From an uncultured Dorea sp. (lineage in GTDB: Bacteria; Bacillota; Clostridia; Lachnospirales; Lachnospiraceae), in contig CAJUAM010000001.1 in the NCBI GenBank assembly GCA_910584615.1, forward strand, positions 62,001 through 126,000: a DNA stretch of 64,000 nt. Direction: 5' to 3'. This document shows, piece after piece, positions 15,992-24,843 of this stretch. The position numbers were made by a program, and so were the translations under genes. The notes under the pieces are model-generated. The model was not told where the DNA came from. It did not search any database and was given only the letters and a program-made list of their open reading frames with translations. Numbering within the stretch: the stretch's first letter is position 1; each line of letters begins with the position of its first letter.

Positions 15992-17998
15992 ATGGGCAGC
16001 AGATCAACAAGAAAAAAGAAAAAAGCCGTTGCTAAAAAAGCGGCGGCAGAGAATTTAAAGGTACAGACTAAGAATGAAGTAAATGATTTAAAAGCGGAGG
16101 AACAAGTACTAGCGCCGGAAGAAATAAAAGAGACACAGGCGTCTGATACACAGGACCAGGACAGAAGGGATCCTGCTTTTGTCAAGAGGTTTGAGAGACA
16201 TTTTGATGAACTGAAATGGCTCTACATCGAACTTTACGAGAATGATTCTATGTTTGCGGAGCTTTGCGATAATCTGTATCGTTTTTACAATGAGAGAAAT
16301 AAAGATTTGAGACAGCTTGATTGTGAACGTGAGACAGACCCCAACTGGTACAAGAATAATGATATGCTTGGCATGATGCTCTACATTGATAATTTTGCCG
16401 GTAATATGAAGGGTGTAAAGGAGAAGCTTGATTATCTTGAAAAATGTAATGTGAACTATATCCATCTGATGCCGTTTCTTGATACAGTAGAGGGACGTTC
16501 TGACGGAGGATATGCAGTTGCTGATTTTCGGAAAGTTCAGGAAAAGCTCGGGACTATGGAGGATCTTGAAGACCTGACAGCCGCCTGTCATAAGAAAAAT
16601 ATGAATGTGTGCATGGATTTTGTTATGAATCATACATCGCAGGATCACGAGTGGGCGAAGCGGGCGCGTCAGGGAGACGGCGAGTATATGAGCCGGTATT
16701 TCTTCTTTAATAATGATACGATTCCTAATATGTATGAGCAGACCGTACCTCAGGTATTTCCGACGACAGCTCCCGGTAACTTTACATGGCTTCCGGATGC
16801 GGGACATTTTGTTATGACATCGTTCTATCCTTATCAGTGGGATTTAAACTACAGGAATCCGAGAGTATTTAATGAGATGATGTATAATTTCCTTTATCTT
16901 GCCAACAAAGGAATTGATATCATCCGTATCGATGCGGTTCCTTATATCTGGAAGGAACTTGGAACTCAGTGCCGGAATTTAAAGCAGGTACATACGATCG
17001 TCCGTATGATGAGAATCATCAGTGAAATTGTGTGTCCAAGCGTCCTCCTCCTTGGGGAAGTGGTGATGGAGCCGGAGAAGGTTGTTCCGTATTTTGGAAC
17101 TGTTGAAAAGCCAGAGTGCCATATGTTATATAATGTTACTACGATGGCTACTACATGGCATACAGTGGCAACGCGTGATGTGAGCTTGTTAAAGAAGCAG
17201 CTGGATATCGTGAATGGACTGCCTAAAGAGTATGTGTTCCTGAATTACCTCCGCTGTCACGATGACATTGGCTGGGGGCTGGATTACGGGACGCTTATGA
17301 CAGAAGGAAAAGGAGAGCGTTCACATAAGCAGTATCTGAACGATTATTTCCAGGGGATTGCAGGAAACAGCAACAGCCGGGGCGAGCTTTACAATGCAGA
17401 TCCTGTCAGCGGAGATGCAAGGTTCTGCGCAACGACTGCATCTATGTGCGGAATTGAAAAGGCAGGATTTGAGCAGGATGCGGCAGCGATGGAGCAGGCG
17501 ATCCGGTTTGATGTTACTCTTCATGCGTACATGTTTATGCAGTCGGGAATTCCGGTACTCTATAGCGGGGATGAGATTGCCCAGGTTAATGATTACACAT
17601 ATAAAGATGATTTTAATAAGGCAGATGATTCCCGATATATCCACAGAGGAAAGATGAACTGGGAGAATGCCGCGAAGGCGGATGACCCGGATACGGTGGA
17701 AGGAAAGATTTTTAGGAGTCTTGGAAAGCTTGAGGAGATCAGGAAAAGTGAGAAGGCATTTGTCTCCTTTGCGGATTCATGGACTATTGATACATGGGAT
17801 GCGGGAATTCTTGGAATGGGAAGATATTATGATGGAGATAAGATCATAGGATTTTTTAATTTTAGTGAAAATGACCGTATTGCGTGGGTTAATGAGACAG
17901 ATGGAATTTACGAAGATATCCTTACCGGACAGATAGTACAGCCAGTAGCTCTTAATGTTCCGGCATACGGATTCTATTATTTGAAAAAAATTAATTAA
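15992..17998 (+). CDS. Amylosucrase-like glycoside hydrolase family 13 protein
   Basis: A 668-residue protein with a lysine-rich start (residues 1-35), an amylosucrase-type N-terminal helical domain to about residue 125 and a GH13 barrel. The layout and motifs match amylosucrase (GH13 subfamily 4): HLMPF, SDGGYAV, DFVMNHTSQDHEWA, nucleophile Asp314 in RIDAVPYIW, acid/base Glu356 in LGEVVMEPE and Asp424 in CHDDIGW, plus the late LYSGDEIAQVND. Known members transfer glucose from sucrose to glucan or hydrolyse sucrose. No secretion signal is seen, so it should act on imported sugar. AAGGAG lies 6 bases upstream of the start. Confidence 0.88.
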   Translation: MGSRSTRKKKKAVAKKAAAENLKVQTKNEVNDLKAEEQVLAPEEIKETQASDTQDQDRRDPAFVKRFERHFDELKWLYIELYENDSMFAELCDNLYRFYNERNKDLRQLDCERETDPNWYKNNDMLGMMLYIDNFAGNMKGVKEKLDYLEKCNVNYIHLMPFLDTVEGRSDGGYAVADFRKVQEKLGTMEDLEDLTAACHKKNMNVCMDFVMNHTSQDHEWAKRARQGDGEYMSRYFFFNNDTIPNMYEQTVPQVFPTTAPGNFTWLPDAGHFVMTSFYPYQWDLNYRNPRVFNEMMYNFLYLANKGIDIIRIDAVPYIWKELGTQCRNLKQVHTIVRMMRIISEIVCPSVLLLGEVVMEPEKVVPYFGTVEKPECHMLYNVTTMATTWHTVATRDVSLLKKQLDIVNGLPKEYVFLNYLRCHDDIGWGLDYGTLMTEGKGERSHKQYLNDYFQGIAGNSNSRGELYNADPVSGDARFCATTASMCGIEKAGFEQDAAAMEQAIRFDVTLHAYMFMQSGIPVLYSGDEIAQVNDYTYKDDFNKADDSRYIHRGKMNWENAAKADDPDTVEGKIFRSLGKLEEIRKSEKAFVSFADSWTIDTWDAGILGMGRYYDGDKIIGFFNFSENDRIAWVNETDGIYEDILTGQIVQPVALNVPAYGFYYLKKIN

Positions 17999-18143
17999 GT
18001 CTTTCTTCATAAAAAATATGTTATCTTTCTTGCATAACAGCATGTTTTTTTGTATGATGCAAGGGCCAGGAGTCGTTTTGACCAAACAGGGCGTAAAGAG
18101 ACAGAGTGATCTACTGTGAGCATACAAAAAGGAGAGATGTGCA

Positions 18144-18866
18144 ATGAAAGAAAGATGTAAGGGTAAGTTTAAGCCAGAAAAGCTGATAAAGCTTTTTCTG
18201 GCTTTTACTGCTGTTTTTATTGTGATGATTTTGGGGATCAATGGATTTGTGAAGATGACTGTCAGAAAACAAATCGTAACGATTAAGCAGATCAAGGAAG
18301 AACATGAAGCAGAGGAACAGGTAGATGCGGTGCTGGTGCTGGGTGCGCAGGTGAAACCCGACGGGAGCTTGAGTAAGATGCTCAAAGAGCGGCTTGATAC
18401 AGGGATATCTGTCTACAAGGCGGGCATTACTAACCGCATGATCATGAGCGGCGATCATGGGGGAGATGATTATGATGAGGTAAATGCCATGAAAAACTAT
18501 GCCATCAGTCAGGGCGTGCCTTCTGAATGCATCTTTATGGATCACGCAGGATTTTCTACTTATGAAAGCATGTATAGGGCGAAGGAGATCTTTGAAGCAG
18601 ATAATCTTGTTGTAGTGACGCAAAAGTATCATATATACCGCGCCCTTTATGATGCAAAAGCTCTGGGGATCAAGGCTAAAGGCGTAACCTGTGATACAAA
18701 GGTGTATAAAGGCGACAAATACCGGAAGATCCGGGAAATGGCGGCTAGGATCAAGGATGTAGGATATACGATCACAAAACCCAAGCCGGCCTATCTCGGA
18801 GATGTGATACCTGTGACAGGGAATGGAGATATAACGAATGATAAGCCTTTTACATCACTCGACTAG
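18144..18866 (+). CDS. SanA/YdcF-family (DUF218) envelope protein
   Basis: A 240-residue protein with one membrane anchor near residues 15-36 and an extracytoplasmic DUF218 domain. Family motifs seen are VDAVLVLGAQVKPDG near residue 57, ERLDTGISVYKAG, IMSGDHG, DHAGFSTYESMYRAKEIF and VVTQKYHIYRALYDAKALGI. Relatives such as SanA and ElyC affect cell-envelope integrity and vancomycin tolerance, but the reaction is not established. An AAAAAGGAGAG site precedes the start. Its 3' end overlaps the convergent deacetylase gene by 12 bases. Confidence 0.88.
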   Translation: MKERCKGKFKPEKLIKLFLAFTAVFIVMILGINGFVKMTVRKQIVTIKQIKEEHEAEEQVDAVLVLGAQVKPDGSLSKMLKERLDTGISVYKAGITNRMIMSGDHGGDDYDEVNAMKNYAISQGVPSECIFMDHAGFSTYESMYRAKEIFEADNLVVVTQKYHIYRALYDAKALGIKAKGVTCDTKVYKGDKYRKIREMAARIKDVGYTITKPKPAYLGDVIPVTGNGDITNDKPFTSLD

Positions 18867-19880
18867 CTTTTTAAAGCTCTCCAAAGACTGTCCCATAGAC
18901 ATACGGATGCGGGGAAGAAGGAGCGGATCATCGCCCGGATTCGCGCGTCCGTATTCTGTTGTAACGGCGCACATAAAACCGGCATCTTTGACTGCCTGTA
19001 CACAGCTGTCATTATAATCGCCGTAGGGATAGGCGAATGCATCACCATTGCCGCCGATTTCGATGGATTTCTTAAGATCGGCAACCGCCTCATCATGTTC
19101 CATTACCGGAAAGATGCCGCCGTGGCCGATATTTCCTCCGCCTCTGTGCATATTGTAGGAATGGGACTGGAAAGTCATATAATCACTGGCATATTTTTCT
19201 ACTTTCTTATCTCCCTCAATATTGCCGATGAGAAAAGAAGTGACAGGTACTTTATATTTTTCAAAGAGAGGCACTCCTAAGTTAAGGAAGCTGTAAGCGC
19301 CGTCATCAAAGGTAAGCACTACGCTTTTTTCGGGAAGAAGCAGATCGCCTTCCACATATTTTCTGACTTCCTCCCAAGTGGGGAAGTAGTAGTTATTCTC
19401 TGTCAGGTACTTAAGCTCTTCTTCCAGAGCATGAACCTCGATGAAGTTGCTGTTTAGCTTTTCTTTGGGAGGTTTGTTCTTGTCGTATACATAGTGGTAC
19501 ATACAGATAGCAAGACCATTGGTTTTGTGATTTTCTTCTGTGGCCGTGTTTTTTGCGGTCTGTGTGTCTTTATTGTTAGTTTCTGCTTCTTCCCGGGCTT
19601 TTTGTTCTTTGGCAGCTTCTTCCTCTCTGGCAGCTACTTCCTCTTTGGCAGCTTTTTGTTCTTTGGCAGCATTCTCTTGTTCTTTCTTTCTGTCTGCTTT
19701 TGAAGCTTCAGCTTCAAACTTTGCCTTTTCTGCTTTTTCTGCATTTGCTTCCGTTTTCTTCTGCCGGACAAAGATTCCAAAAAGCGCGGCAATAAGAAGG
19801 ATGAGTATTAAGAGCATCACATGCCGGATGCACCTGTATCTGCGTCTCTTAGGGCTGATGTAGTTCCTTTTACGGCTCAT
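18855..19880 (-). CDS. Membrane-anchored polysaccharide deacetylase (NodB domain)
   Basis: A 341-residue protein: basic N terminus, membrane segment near residues 20-38, a long Glu/Lys/Ala coiled coil to about residue 115, then a NodB domain. Motif 1 is LTFDDG (catalytic and metal Asp), motif 2 is SHSYNMH (two histidines) and motif 3 is AYPYGDYND, with a C-terminal LPRIRM segment. It should remove acetyl groups from a wall polymer such as peptidoglycan or a surface polysaccharide outside the membrane. It is convergent with the DUF218 gene. Confidence 0.92.
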   Translation of the reverse strand: MSRKRNYISPKRRRYRCIRHVMLLILILLIAALFGIFVRQKKTEANAEKAEKAKFEAEASKADRKKEQENAAKEQKAAKEEVAAREEEAAKEQKAREEAETNNKDTQTAKNTATEENHKTNGLAICMYHYVYDKNKPPKEKLNSNFIEVHALEEELKYLTENNYYFPTWEEVRKYVEGDLLLPEKSVVLTFDDGAYSFLNLGVPLFEKYKVPVTSFLIGNIEGDKKVEKYASDYMTFQSHSYNMHRGGGNIGHGGIFPVMEHDEAVADLKKSIEIGGNGDAFAYPYGDYNDSCVQAVKDAGFMCAVTTEYGRANPGDDPLLLPRIRMSMGQSLESFKKLVE

Positions 19881-19988
19881 AGTTTATCCTCTTTCAAAAT
19901 GATTTGTGCCGGAAACCATGCCGGCTGACATCATTATATCATATCGGATGTGCGCCTCAAGGCTGAAAGCGTTACGGTTTTCTTACAT

Positions 19989-21368
19989 TTACTTTAAGAA
20001 AATGTGAATCAGTCTGTCATAAAATTTCCGGTAGGGCTGATAACGCATAGGAAGATCCAGCCATGTTTTTTTATCCACTATACTTTTATAATGGGTAAAG
20101 GTATCAAATCCTGTCTTTCCATGGTACGCGCCCATGCCGCTCTCGCCGAACCCGCCGAATCCCATCTCGCTTGTGGCAAGATGGATGATAGTGTCATTGA
20201 TACATCCGCCGCCGAAGCTGCACTGGGAGGTAATACGCTTCGCAGTTTCCTTATTGGAGGTAAAGAGATAAAGAGCCAGCGGATGAGGCAGGGCATTGAC
20301 ATTCGTGATGACCTCGTCTAAAGAATCATAAATCAGTACAGGCAGCACCGGACCGAAGATCTCTTCTTGCATCACAAAGTCGCTGAAAGTAACGCGGTCC
20401 ATAACTGTAGGTTCGATGCGGAGTGTGCTGCGGTCGTGCTTTCCGCCGCAGACAACCTTGGAATCATCAATCAGATTCAAAATACGGTCAAAATGCTTTT
20501 CGTTGATGATCTTGCCGTAATTTTTATTGTTTAGAGCATTGTGGCCGAACTGTTTTTTGATCTGCTGCCTGACAGCGTTTATCAGCTTATCCTTGATGGC
20601 ACGGTCGCAGTAGATGTAATCCGGAGCAACACATGTCTGACCGCAGTTTAAGTATTTGCCGAATACGATTCTTTTTGCGGCAAGCTTTATATTAGCGGTT
20701 TTATCAACGATGCAGGGACTTTTCCCGCCAAGTTCCAGGGTGACAGGAGTGAGATGGGAAGCTGCGTTTTTCATGACTTCCTTTCCTACAGTCTGGCTTC
20801 CAGTGAAAAAGATGTAATCAAAATGTTCATTCAGAAGACAGGTGTTTTCTGATCTGCCGCCAGTGACAACGGATACATATTTCTTTTCAAAGCATTCTTC
20901 AAGAATCTTTCTGATGATCTCACTTGTATGCGGTGAATAGGCACTCGGCTTTACAACCGCCGTATTTCCGGCGGCAATCGCATCAACTAAAGGCTCCATG
21001 GCCAGCATAAACGGATAGTTCCATGGACTCATGATCAGCACGACACCGTAAGGAGAGGGCTTTTTATAACTCTTGGAGCAAAACTGGGCTAAGGGAGTGC
21101 GAACAGTCTTTTCTTTCGCGAAAGAAAAGATATGCTTTATCATATAGGAAAGTTCGCTTAAGGTCATGCCTGTCTCACACATGTAGCTTTCCGGGTCACT
21201 TTTTCCAAGATCTTTTTTCAGTGCCAGATGTATTTCATCTTCATATTTTAAGATACATGCCTTAAGTTTTAAGAGTGCTTTTTGTCTTGTGCTCACAGGC
21301 AGGGTAGATCCTGCGCGGAAAAACTTACGCTGCATAAGGACAAGTTCTTTGATTTCATTTGCATTCAA
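19989..21368 (-). CDS. Aldehyde dehydrogenase, class 3-like
   Basis: A 459-residue NAD(P)-dependent dehydrogenase of the ALDH superfamily, short type as in fatty-aldehyde and coniferyl-aldehyde dehydrogenases. The general base Glu is in TLELGGKSPCIVD near residue 217 and the catalytic Cys in GQTCVAPDY near residue 251; SPWNYPF near residue 113 and GFGGFGESGMGAYHGKTGF near the C terminus are typical. It lies 15 bases downstream of an iron-type alcohol dehydrogenase, giving an alcohol-aldehyde-acid couple under a MarR regulator. Confidence 0.94.
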   Translation of the reverse strand: MNANEIKELVLMQRKFFRAGSTLPVSTRQKALLKLKACILKYEDEIHLALKKDLGKSDPESYMCETGMTLSELSYMIKHIFSFAKEKTVRTPLAQFCSKSYKKPSPYGVVLIMSPWNYPFMLAMEPLVDAIAAGNTAVVKPSAYSPHTSEIIRKILEECFEKKYVSVVTGGRSENTCLLNEHFDYIFFTGSQTVGKEVMKNAASHLTPVTLELGGKSPCIVDKTANIKLAAKRIVFGKYLNCGQTCVAPDYIYCDRAIKDKLINAVRQQIKKQFGHNALNNKNYGKIINEKHFDRILNLIDDSKVVCGGKHDRSTLRIEPTVMDRVTFSDFVMQEEIFGPVLPVLIYDSLDEVITNVNALPHPLALYLFTSNKETAKRITSQCSFGGGCINDTIIHLATSEMGFGGFGESGMGAYHGKTGFDTFTHYKSIVDKKTWLDLPMRYQPYRKFYDRLIHIFLK

Positions 21369-21383
21369 ATTTAGGACCTCCTT

Positions 21384-22640
21384 TTATAACTGTTCCTGCA
21401 CATTGCTGGAATCATCTGTTGGTGCGGCATCTATCTGCATGCTGTCCATCAACTGATAGTAAAATTGCTCAAGTTCTTTTTTGTCCATCAGGACAGGCAC
21501 CGGATAGAGAGGGTTCGATTCCTTGTCTGCATAGTGGGCGAGCTTTGGGATATCTACGTCTTTGATTTCTGGTATATGATCTCCGATTTGAAAGCGCTGC
21601 TTCATATCTTTAATAGCCTGTATAAATGCCTGGGCGGATTCGTCTGATGGTGTCTCAGGCTTTGAGATGCCGGCAGCGACAGCAAGCTTATGGAGCTTTT
21701 GATGTATCGTCTCGCCGTAGGATTCAAGGACGAGAGGAAGGATCACCGCATTGGCGAGACCATGGGGAACATTATATTCTCCGCCTAGAGAATGGGCTAC
21801 AGCGTGGACATATCCAACGTAGGATTTTGTAAAAGCGCAGCCTGCATAAAAGGAGGCATGGAGCATATTTCTTCTTGCAGTGATATTTTTGCCGTCATGA
21901 TATGCTGCATCAATATTTTCAAAAATGAGCCGTACCGCCATTAAGGCATTTTTTCTTGTGCCGTAGGTGGTGGAATTGCCGATAAATGCTTCCACCGCAT
22001 GAGTCAGGGCATCCATCCCGGTAGCTGCGGTAATAGAAGGCGGGAGGCTTGCGGTCACTTTCGGATCGAGTACCGCGTATCTGGGAATCAGTGGAAAATC
22101 ATTGATTGCGTATTTATAACGTGTCTCTGCGTCGGTGATGACTGCAGCGAGGGTTGTCTCACTTCCTGTTCCGGCAGTTGTAGGAATGGCAATAAGGGGA
22201 GGAAGCTTTTTCCGGACTTTGAGGATTCCTTTCATCTTTGCGAGAGATTGCTTTGGCTTTGCCACTCTTGCGCCTACGGCTTTTGCGCAGTCCATACTAG
22301 AGCCGCCGCCGAATCCGATGATGGCGCTGCATTCATGTTCATGGTAGATACTAAGAGCTTCCGCTACATTTGCGGTAGTTGGGTTGGCAACGGTCTTATC
22401 ATAGATAAAGTAAGGGATACTGTTGTCAGTCAGTGCTTTTTCAAGCCTTTTGGTCAGACCAAGCTCCCGGATGACGGGGTCTGTAATGATCAGTACACTG
22501 GTGCATTTTTTCTTTTTTAAGATGTCTGGGATTCCCTTGACGCTTCCGATGATCTCTGGGGTCCGGTAAGGGAGAAAGGGAAGGGCGATTTTAAATGCAG
22601 TCTGGAAAGTTCTGCAGTATATTTTCCTGATTCTTTGCAT
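21384..22640 (-). CDS. Iron-containing alcohol dehydrogenase
   Basis: A 418-residue member of the Fe-ADH family. The nucleotide-binding GFGGGSSMDCAKAVG lies near residue 103; TTAGTGSETT near 155; metal ligands are expected from Asp in ATGMDALTHAVEA near 208 (with its His) and from the HAVAHSLGGEYNVPHG segment near 275-290. It probably interconverts an aldehyde and an alcohol with NAD(P)H; the substrate is unknown. It sits between marR and the aldehyde dehydrogenase in one operon. Confidence 0.94.
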   Translation of the reverse strand: MQRIRKIYCRTFQTAFKIALPFLPYRTPEIIGSVKGIPDILKKKKCTSVLIITDPVIRELGLTKRLEKALTDNSIPYFIYDKTVANPTTANVAEALSIYHEHECSAIIGFGGGSSMDCAKAVGARVAKPKQSLAKMKGILKVRKKLPPLIAIPTTAGTGSETTLAAVITDAETRYKYAINDFPLIPRYAVLDPKVTASLPPSITAATGMDALTHAVEAFIGNSTTYGTRKNALMAVRLIFENIDAAYHDGKNITARRNMLHASFYAGCAFTKSYVGYVHAVAHSLGGEYNVPHGLANAVILPLVLESYGETIHQKLHKLAVAAGISKPETPSDESAQAFIQAIKDMKQRFQIGDHIPEIKDVDIPKLAHYADKESNPLYPVPVLMDKKELEQFYYQLMDSMQIDAAPTDDSSNVQEQL

Positions 22641-22655
22641 GATATTTTCCTCGCT

Positions 22656-23135
22656 TTAATTGATATTTTTGGTGGTTTTTTCAAGATTCTGACAGACTTG
22701 CTCCAGATTGTCAGCAATCTGAAAAAGTATGCGGTAGAAGGTGTCCCGTTCTGCCGGGGTAATACCCTGCCCGCCGGCGATGGTAGCATGTACGATGAGA
22801 TTTGTCACCTTTTTTGCACACTGTCTTCCTTTTTCTGTTAAAAATGCCTTTGCGCGGTACCTTTTTGTGTCTTTCTGTGTGTTCTTCTTTGCGTAGGCAA
22901 TCAATCCGGTTTTTTCAAGGTCAGATAAGATCCTTGAAATACCTGCCTTGTCTTCCCTGCATTTGCCGCACAGGTCAGAAGCAGTCAGACCATTAGGAAA
23001 TTCGGACAGATAGTAAAGGCACATGACATGGGTTCCCTTAAGACCCAGGGAATCCATCCGGCAGCGCTTGATCTTCTGGATGCTTTTATATATCTGGGTA
23101 ATGCCGCTTGTTAGATTCTCAAATCTGTCTACCAT
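22656..23135 (-). CDS. MarR-family transcriptional regulator
   Basis: A 159-residue winged-helix regulator; the reading helix is in the segment LTASDLCGKCREDKAGISRILSDLEKTGLI and the wing in the following basic stretch. ATG 23135 is preferred because AAAGGAG lies 9 bases upstream; an in-frame codon at 23162 falls close to the operator. A perfect 20-base palindrome just upstream is its likely binding site, so it should repress its own operon with the alcohol and aldehyde dehydrogenase genes until an effector releases it. Confidence 0.9.
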   Translation of the reverse strand: MVDRFENLTSGITQIYKSIQKIKRCRMDSLGLKGTHVMCLYYLSEFPNGLTASDLCGKCREDKAGISRILSDLEKTGLIAYAKKNTQKDTKRYRAKAFLTEKGRQCAKKVTNLIVHATIAGGQGITPAERDTFYRILFQIADNLEQVCQNLEKTTKNIN

Positions 23136-23162
23136 ATAAGTTAACTCCTTTAAGTGAAACAT

Positions 23163-23182
23163 AATGTTGATTAATCAACATT
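23163..23182 (-). promoter_or_regulatory. MarR-type operator, perfect palindrome
   Basis: Twenty bases AATGTTGATTAATCAACATT read the same on both strands. They lie just downstream of the predicted transcription start of the marR operon, where a bound repressor would block transcription. The TTGATTAATCAA core is of the kind bound by MarR-family dimers. Confidence 0.8.
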
Positions 23183-23193
23183 TGAACATATAG

Positions 23194-23222
23194 AATATAT
23201 CAGTAAGAAAGAGATTTGTCAA
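23194..23222 (-). promoter_or_regulatory. Promoter of marR-adh-aldh operon
   Basis: On the minus strand a consensus -35 TTGACA (23222-23217) and -10 TATATT (23199-23194) are separated by 17 bases. Predicted start of transcription is near 23187. Confidence 0.8.
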
Positions 23223-23253
23223 TGGAAACATACTTATTAACTAGGAGGAGGGA

Positions 23254-23409
23254 ATGAAGCATTGCTTCTATAATAAAGAGGCGGGAAAATCAAAGACAGA
23301 AATGGGCAATGAATGGTTGCTTGTGTATATGACAGGCGCAGGATATAATATTGTCAGAAAACGGGAATGTGATTTTTTGAGTGTTTGTAACAAAGACAAG
23401 AGACAGTAA
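23254..23409 (+). CDS. Small hypothetical protein (51 residues)
   Basis: A short frame begins 5 bases after AGGAGG and runs to a TAA 13 bases before the next start. The product is basic, contains four Cys and no signal peptide or recognised motif. The strong ribosome binding site and tight spacing to the next gene argue that it is translated, but codon use gives no strong support and it could be a leader or chance frame. Confidence 0.35.
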   Translation: MKHCFYNKEAGKSKTEMGNEWLLVYMTGAGYNIVRKRECDFLSVCNKDKRQ

Positions 23410-23422
23410 GGAGGAAGAGGAA

Positions 23423-23932
23423 ATGCAAATAAGAGGAATGAAACTTAAGCAAGCTTTTACATTACTAATAATGTGTGCGGTGATGACGGCAGCTTCCGCA
23501 AAAGATGTGAGCGCGAAGGAGGATGGAGCGAGCAGTGTGGAAACTAAAGTGCAGGAAGCAGCAGAGTACGATCTGGAAGAAGGCGGAACGCAGAGTTTTG
23601 AAATAGTGGATGAGAACGGGGAAGAAACAGAGATTATAATAGAAGAAGTGCCGGGGATAGCAAGAGTGGCGAATGGGACGTATAAAATAACAGGTAAATT
23701 CAAAGGACACTGGACAGCTGGATTTTATATTGATATAAGTGGTAATAGATTAACAAAAGCGCATGGTAAATTTTATAAAGTAATAAAGGGAAGTATTAGC
23801 AATATGAGATTAACAAAAGAAAGTGATGCTCAAGCTACTTTAACCTTGAATTACAAGTATCATGGCTTTACAAAAATTTCAAAAGTAAGAGCTAAAATTT
23901 TAAATAAGAAATTAGTGATTAAAACTTCATAA
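23423..23932 (+). CDS. Small secreted protein, resembles DUF5626 family
   Basis: A 169-residue protein with a signal peptide (basic start, hydrophobic residues 10-22, cleavage near ASA). The mature part has an acidic region, then the pattern EEGGTQSFEIVDENGEE and a C-terminal domain with GTYKITGKF, HWTAGFYIDIS and a run of beta-strand-like segments ending LNKKLVIKTS. From memory this resembles DUF5626 proteins of Clostridia, whose function is unknown. ATG 23423 follows GGAGG by 8 bases. It is convergent with the XRE gene. Confidence 0.65.
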   Translation: MQIRGMKLKQAFTLLIMCAVMTAASAKDVSAKEDGASSVETKVQEAAEYDLEEGGTQSFEIVDENGEETEIIIEEVPGIARVANGTYKITGKFKGHWTAGFYIDISGNRLTKAHGKFYKVIKGSISNMRLTKESDAQATLTLNYKYHGFTKISKVRAKILNKKLVIKTS

Positions 23933-23960
23933 CAATGTACTTTCGATGAGTTCAATGCTA

Positions 23961-24527
23961 TCAAACTTTTTCTATTATTGAAGTGTAACCAAACGGAAGA
24001 AATGAATATATAAAAATATAAAGATGGTATAATCCAATTAAAAAACAAATTACTGACAGCGTGAGAATTAATTTGTATTGTCGTCTGTTGTGCCAAGTCC
24101 ATATAAAAATATACAAAGATACTATAAGACCTACAAAGGTTATAAAGCCAGACAAGATCAGCAACAACATTAAAATAGCATATTCCCAGTTGAAAGTGTT
24201 ACCGGAATGTGGGAGAACAGGGTCGGAATTTGTAATCTTATCAGTGATTTCTGGAGATGTTTCATTTAAATCGGACATCTCCTTTTTTATATTTTGTGAT
24301 TGACTTTTAGAGACGGAAGTCTCATGTCCAAGCAGTTCGTCTATGGATACATCATATAAATCACTAAGAAGAGGTAGAGTAGCGATATCGGGAGAACCTT
24401 TTCCCGTTTCCCAACGAGAAACAGCCTGCCGGGAGATATTAAGTTTTTCAGCAACAGCATTCTGAGAAAGATTCTTTTTTTGACGGGCTTCTCTTAATTT
24501 TGAAGATAAGTCTGAAGTATTGTTCAT
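23961..24527 (-). CDS. XRE-family regulator with C-terminal membrane segments
   Basis: A 188-residue protein. Residues 8-62 form a Cro/CI helix-turn-helix (LREARQKKNLSQNAVAEKLNISRQ and the partner helix AVSRWETGKG). A polar linker follows to about residue 110, and two or three hydrophobic segments fill residues 113-180. DNA-binding proteins tethered to the membrane like this are frequent in Clostridia and may sense envelope stress or peptides. It is divergent from the secreted-protein and ABC exporter genes and is a candidate regulator of them. Confidence 0.85.
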   Translation of the reverse strand: MNNTSDLSSKLREARQKKNLSQNAVAEKLNISRQAVSRWETGKGSPDIATLPLLSDLYDVSIDELLGHETSVSKSQSQNIKKEMSDLNETSPEITDKITNSDPVLPHSGNTFNWEYAILMLLLILSGFITFVGLIVSLYIFIWTWHNRRQYKLILTLSVICFLIGLYHLYIFIYSFLPFGYTSIIEKV

Positions 24528-24843
24528 GATGTTATCCTGCCTGTATTTTTTCTTTGTGAATAATATAACATATAACTTTGCGGCAGGTCAAGAGCGATTG
24601 ATTGGCGGCTGCGTGTATGGACGACGGATATAATATAAAGAATATATCTAGTCATGCATGCTATAATTGACAGAGTGCAACGATTGATTTCTTGCGGAAT
24701 GGGATTTGATTATGCATAATATGAAGCATAGGAAATGTATGAAGTATAAATGTTATTGTTCTAAAGAAGTGAGGTGATTCCAAGGGAGGGAGAAACTTGT
24801 TCTGGCACCTGATAAACATTCATTCTAAGAGGGAGAAAAAATT
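24528..24843 (+). other. Intergenic region between XRE gene and secreted-protein gene
   Basis: This 316-base stretch holds the minus-strand promoter of the XRE gene (24562-24591) and, near 24830, the GAGGGAG ribosome binding site of the next gene. A 21-codon Cys-rich frame (24712-24777) has only a weak site. A TATAAT lies near 24662 and a TTGACA near 24668, but neither pairs with a good partner, so the plus-strand promoter is not assigned. No structured RNA was recognised. Confidence 0.5.
24562..24591 (-). promoter_or_regulatory. Promoter of the XRE-family gene
   Basis: Minus-strand -35 TTGACC (24591-24586) and -10 TATATT (24567-24562), spacer 18 bases, about 35 bases upstream of the gene. 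Confidence 0.55.

Noticed and set aside
24712..24777. A 21-codon Cys-rich frame upstream of the secreted-protein gene, possibly a peptide signal
   Set aside because: The ribosome binding site is weak and such short frames are frequent by chance in AT-rich leaders.
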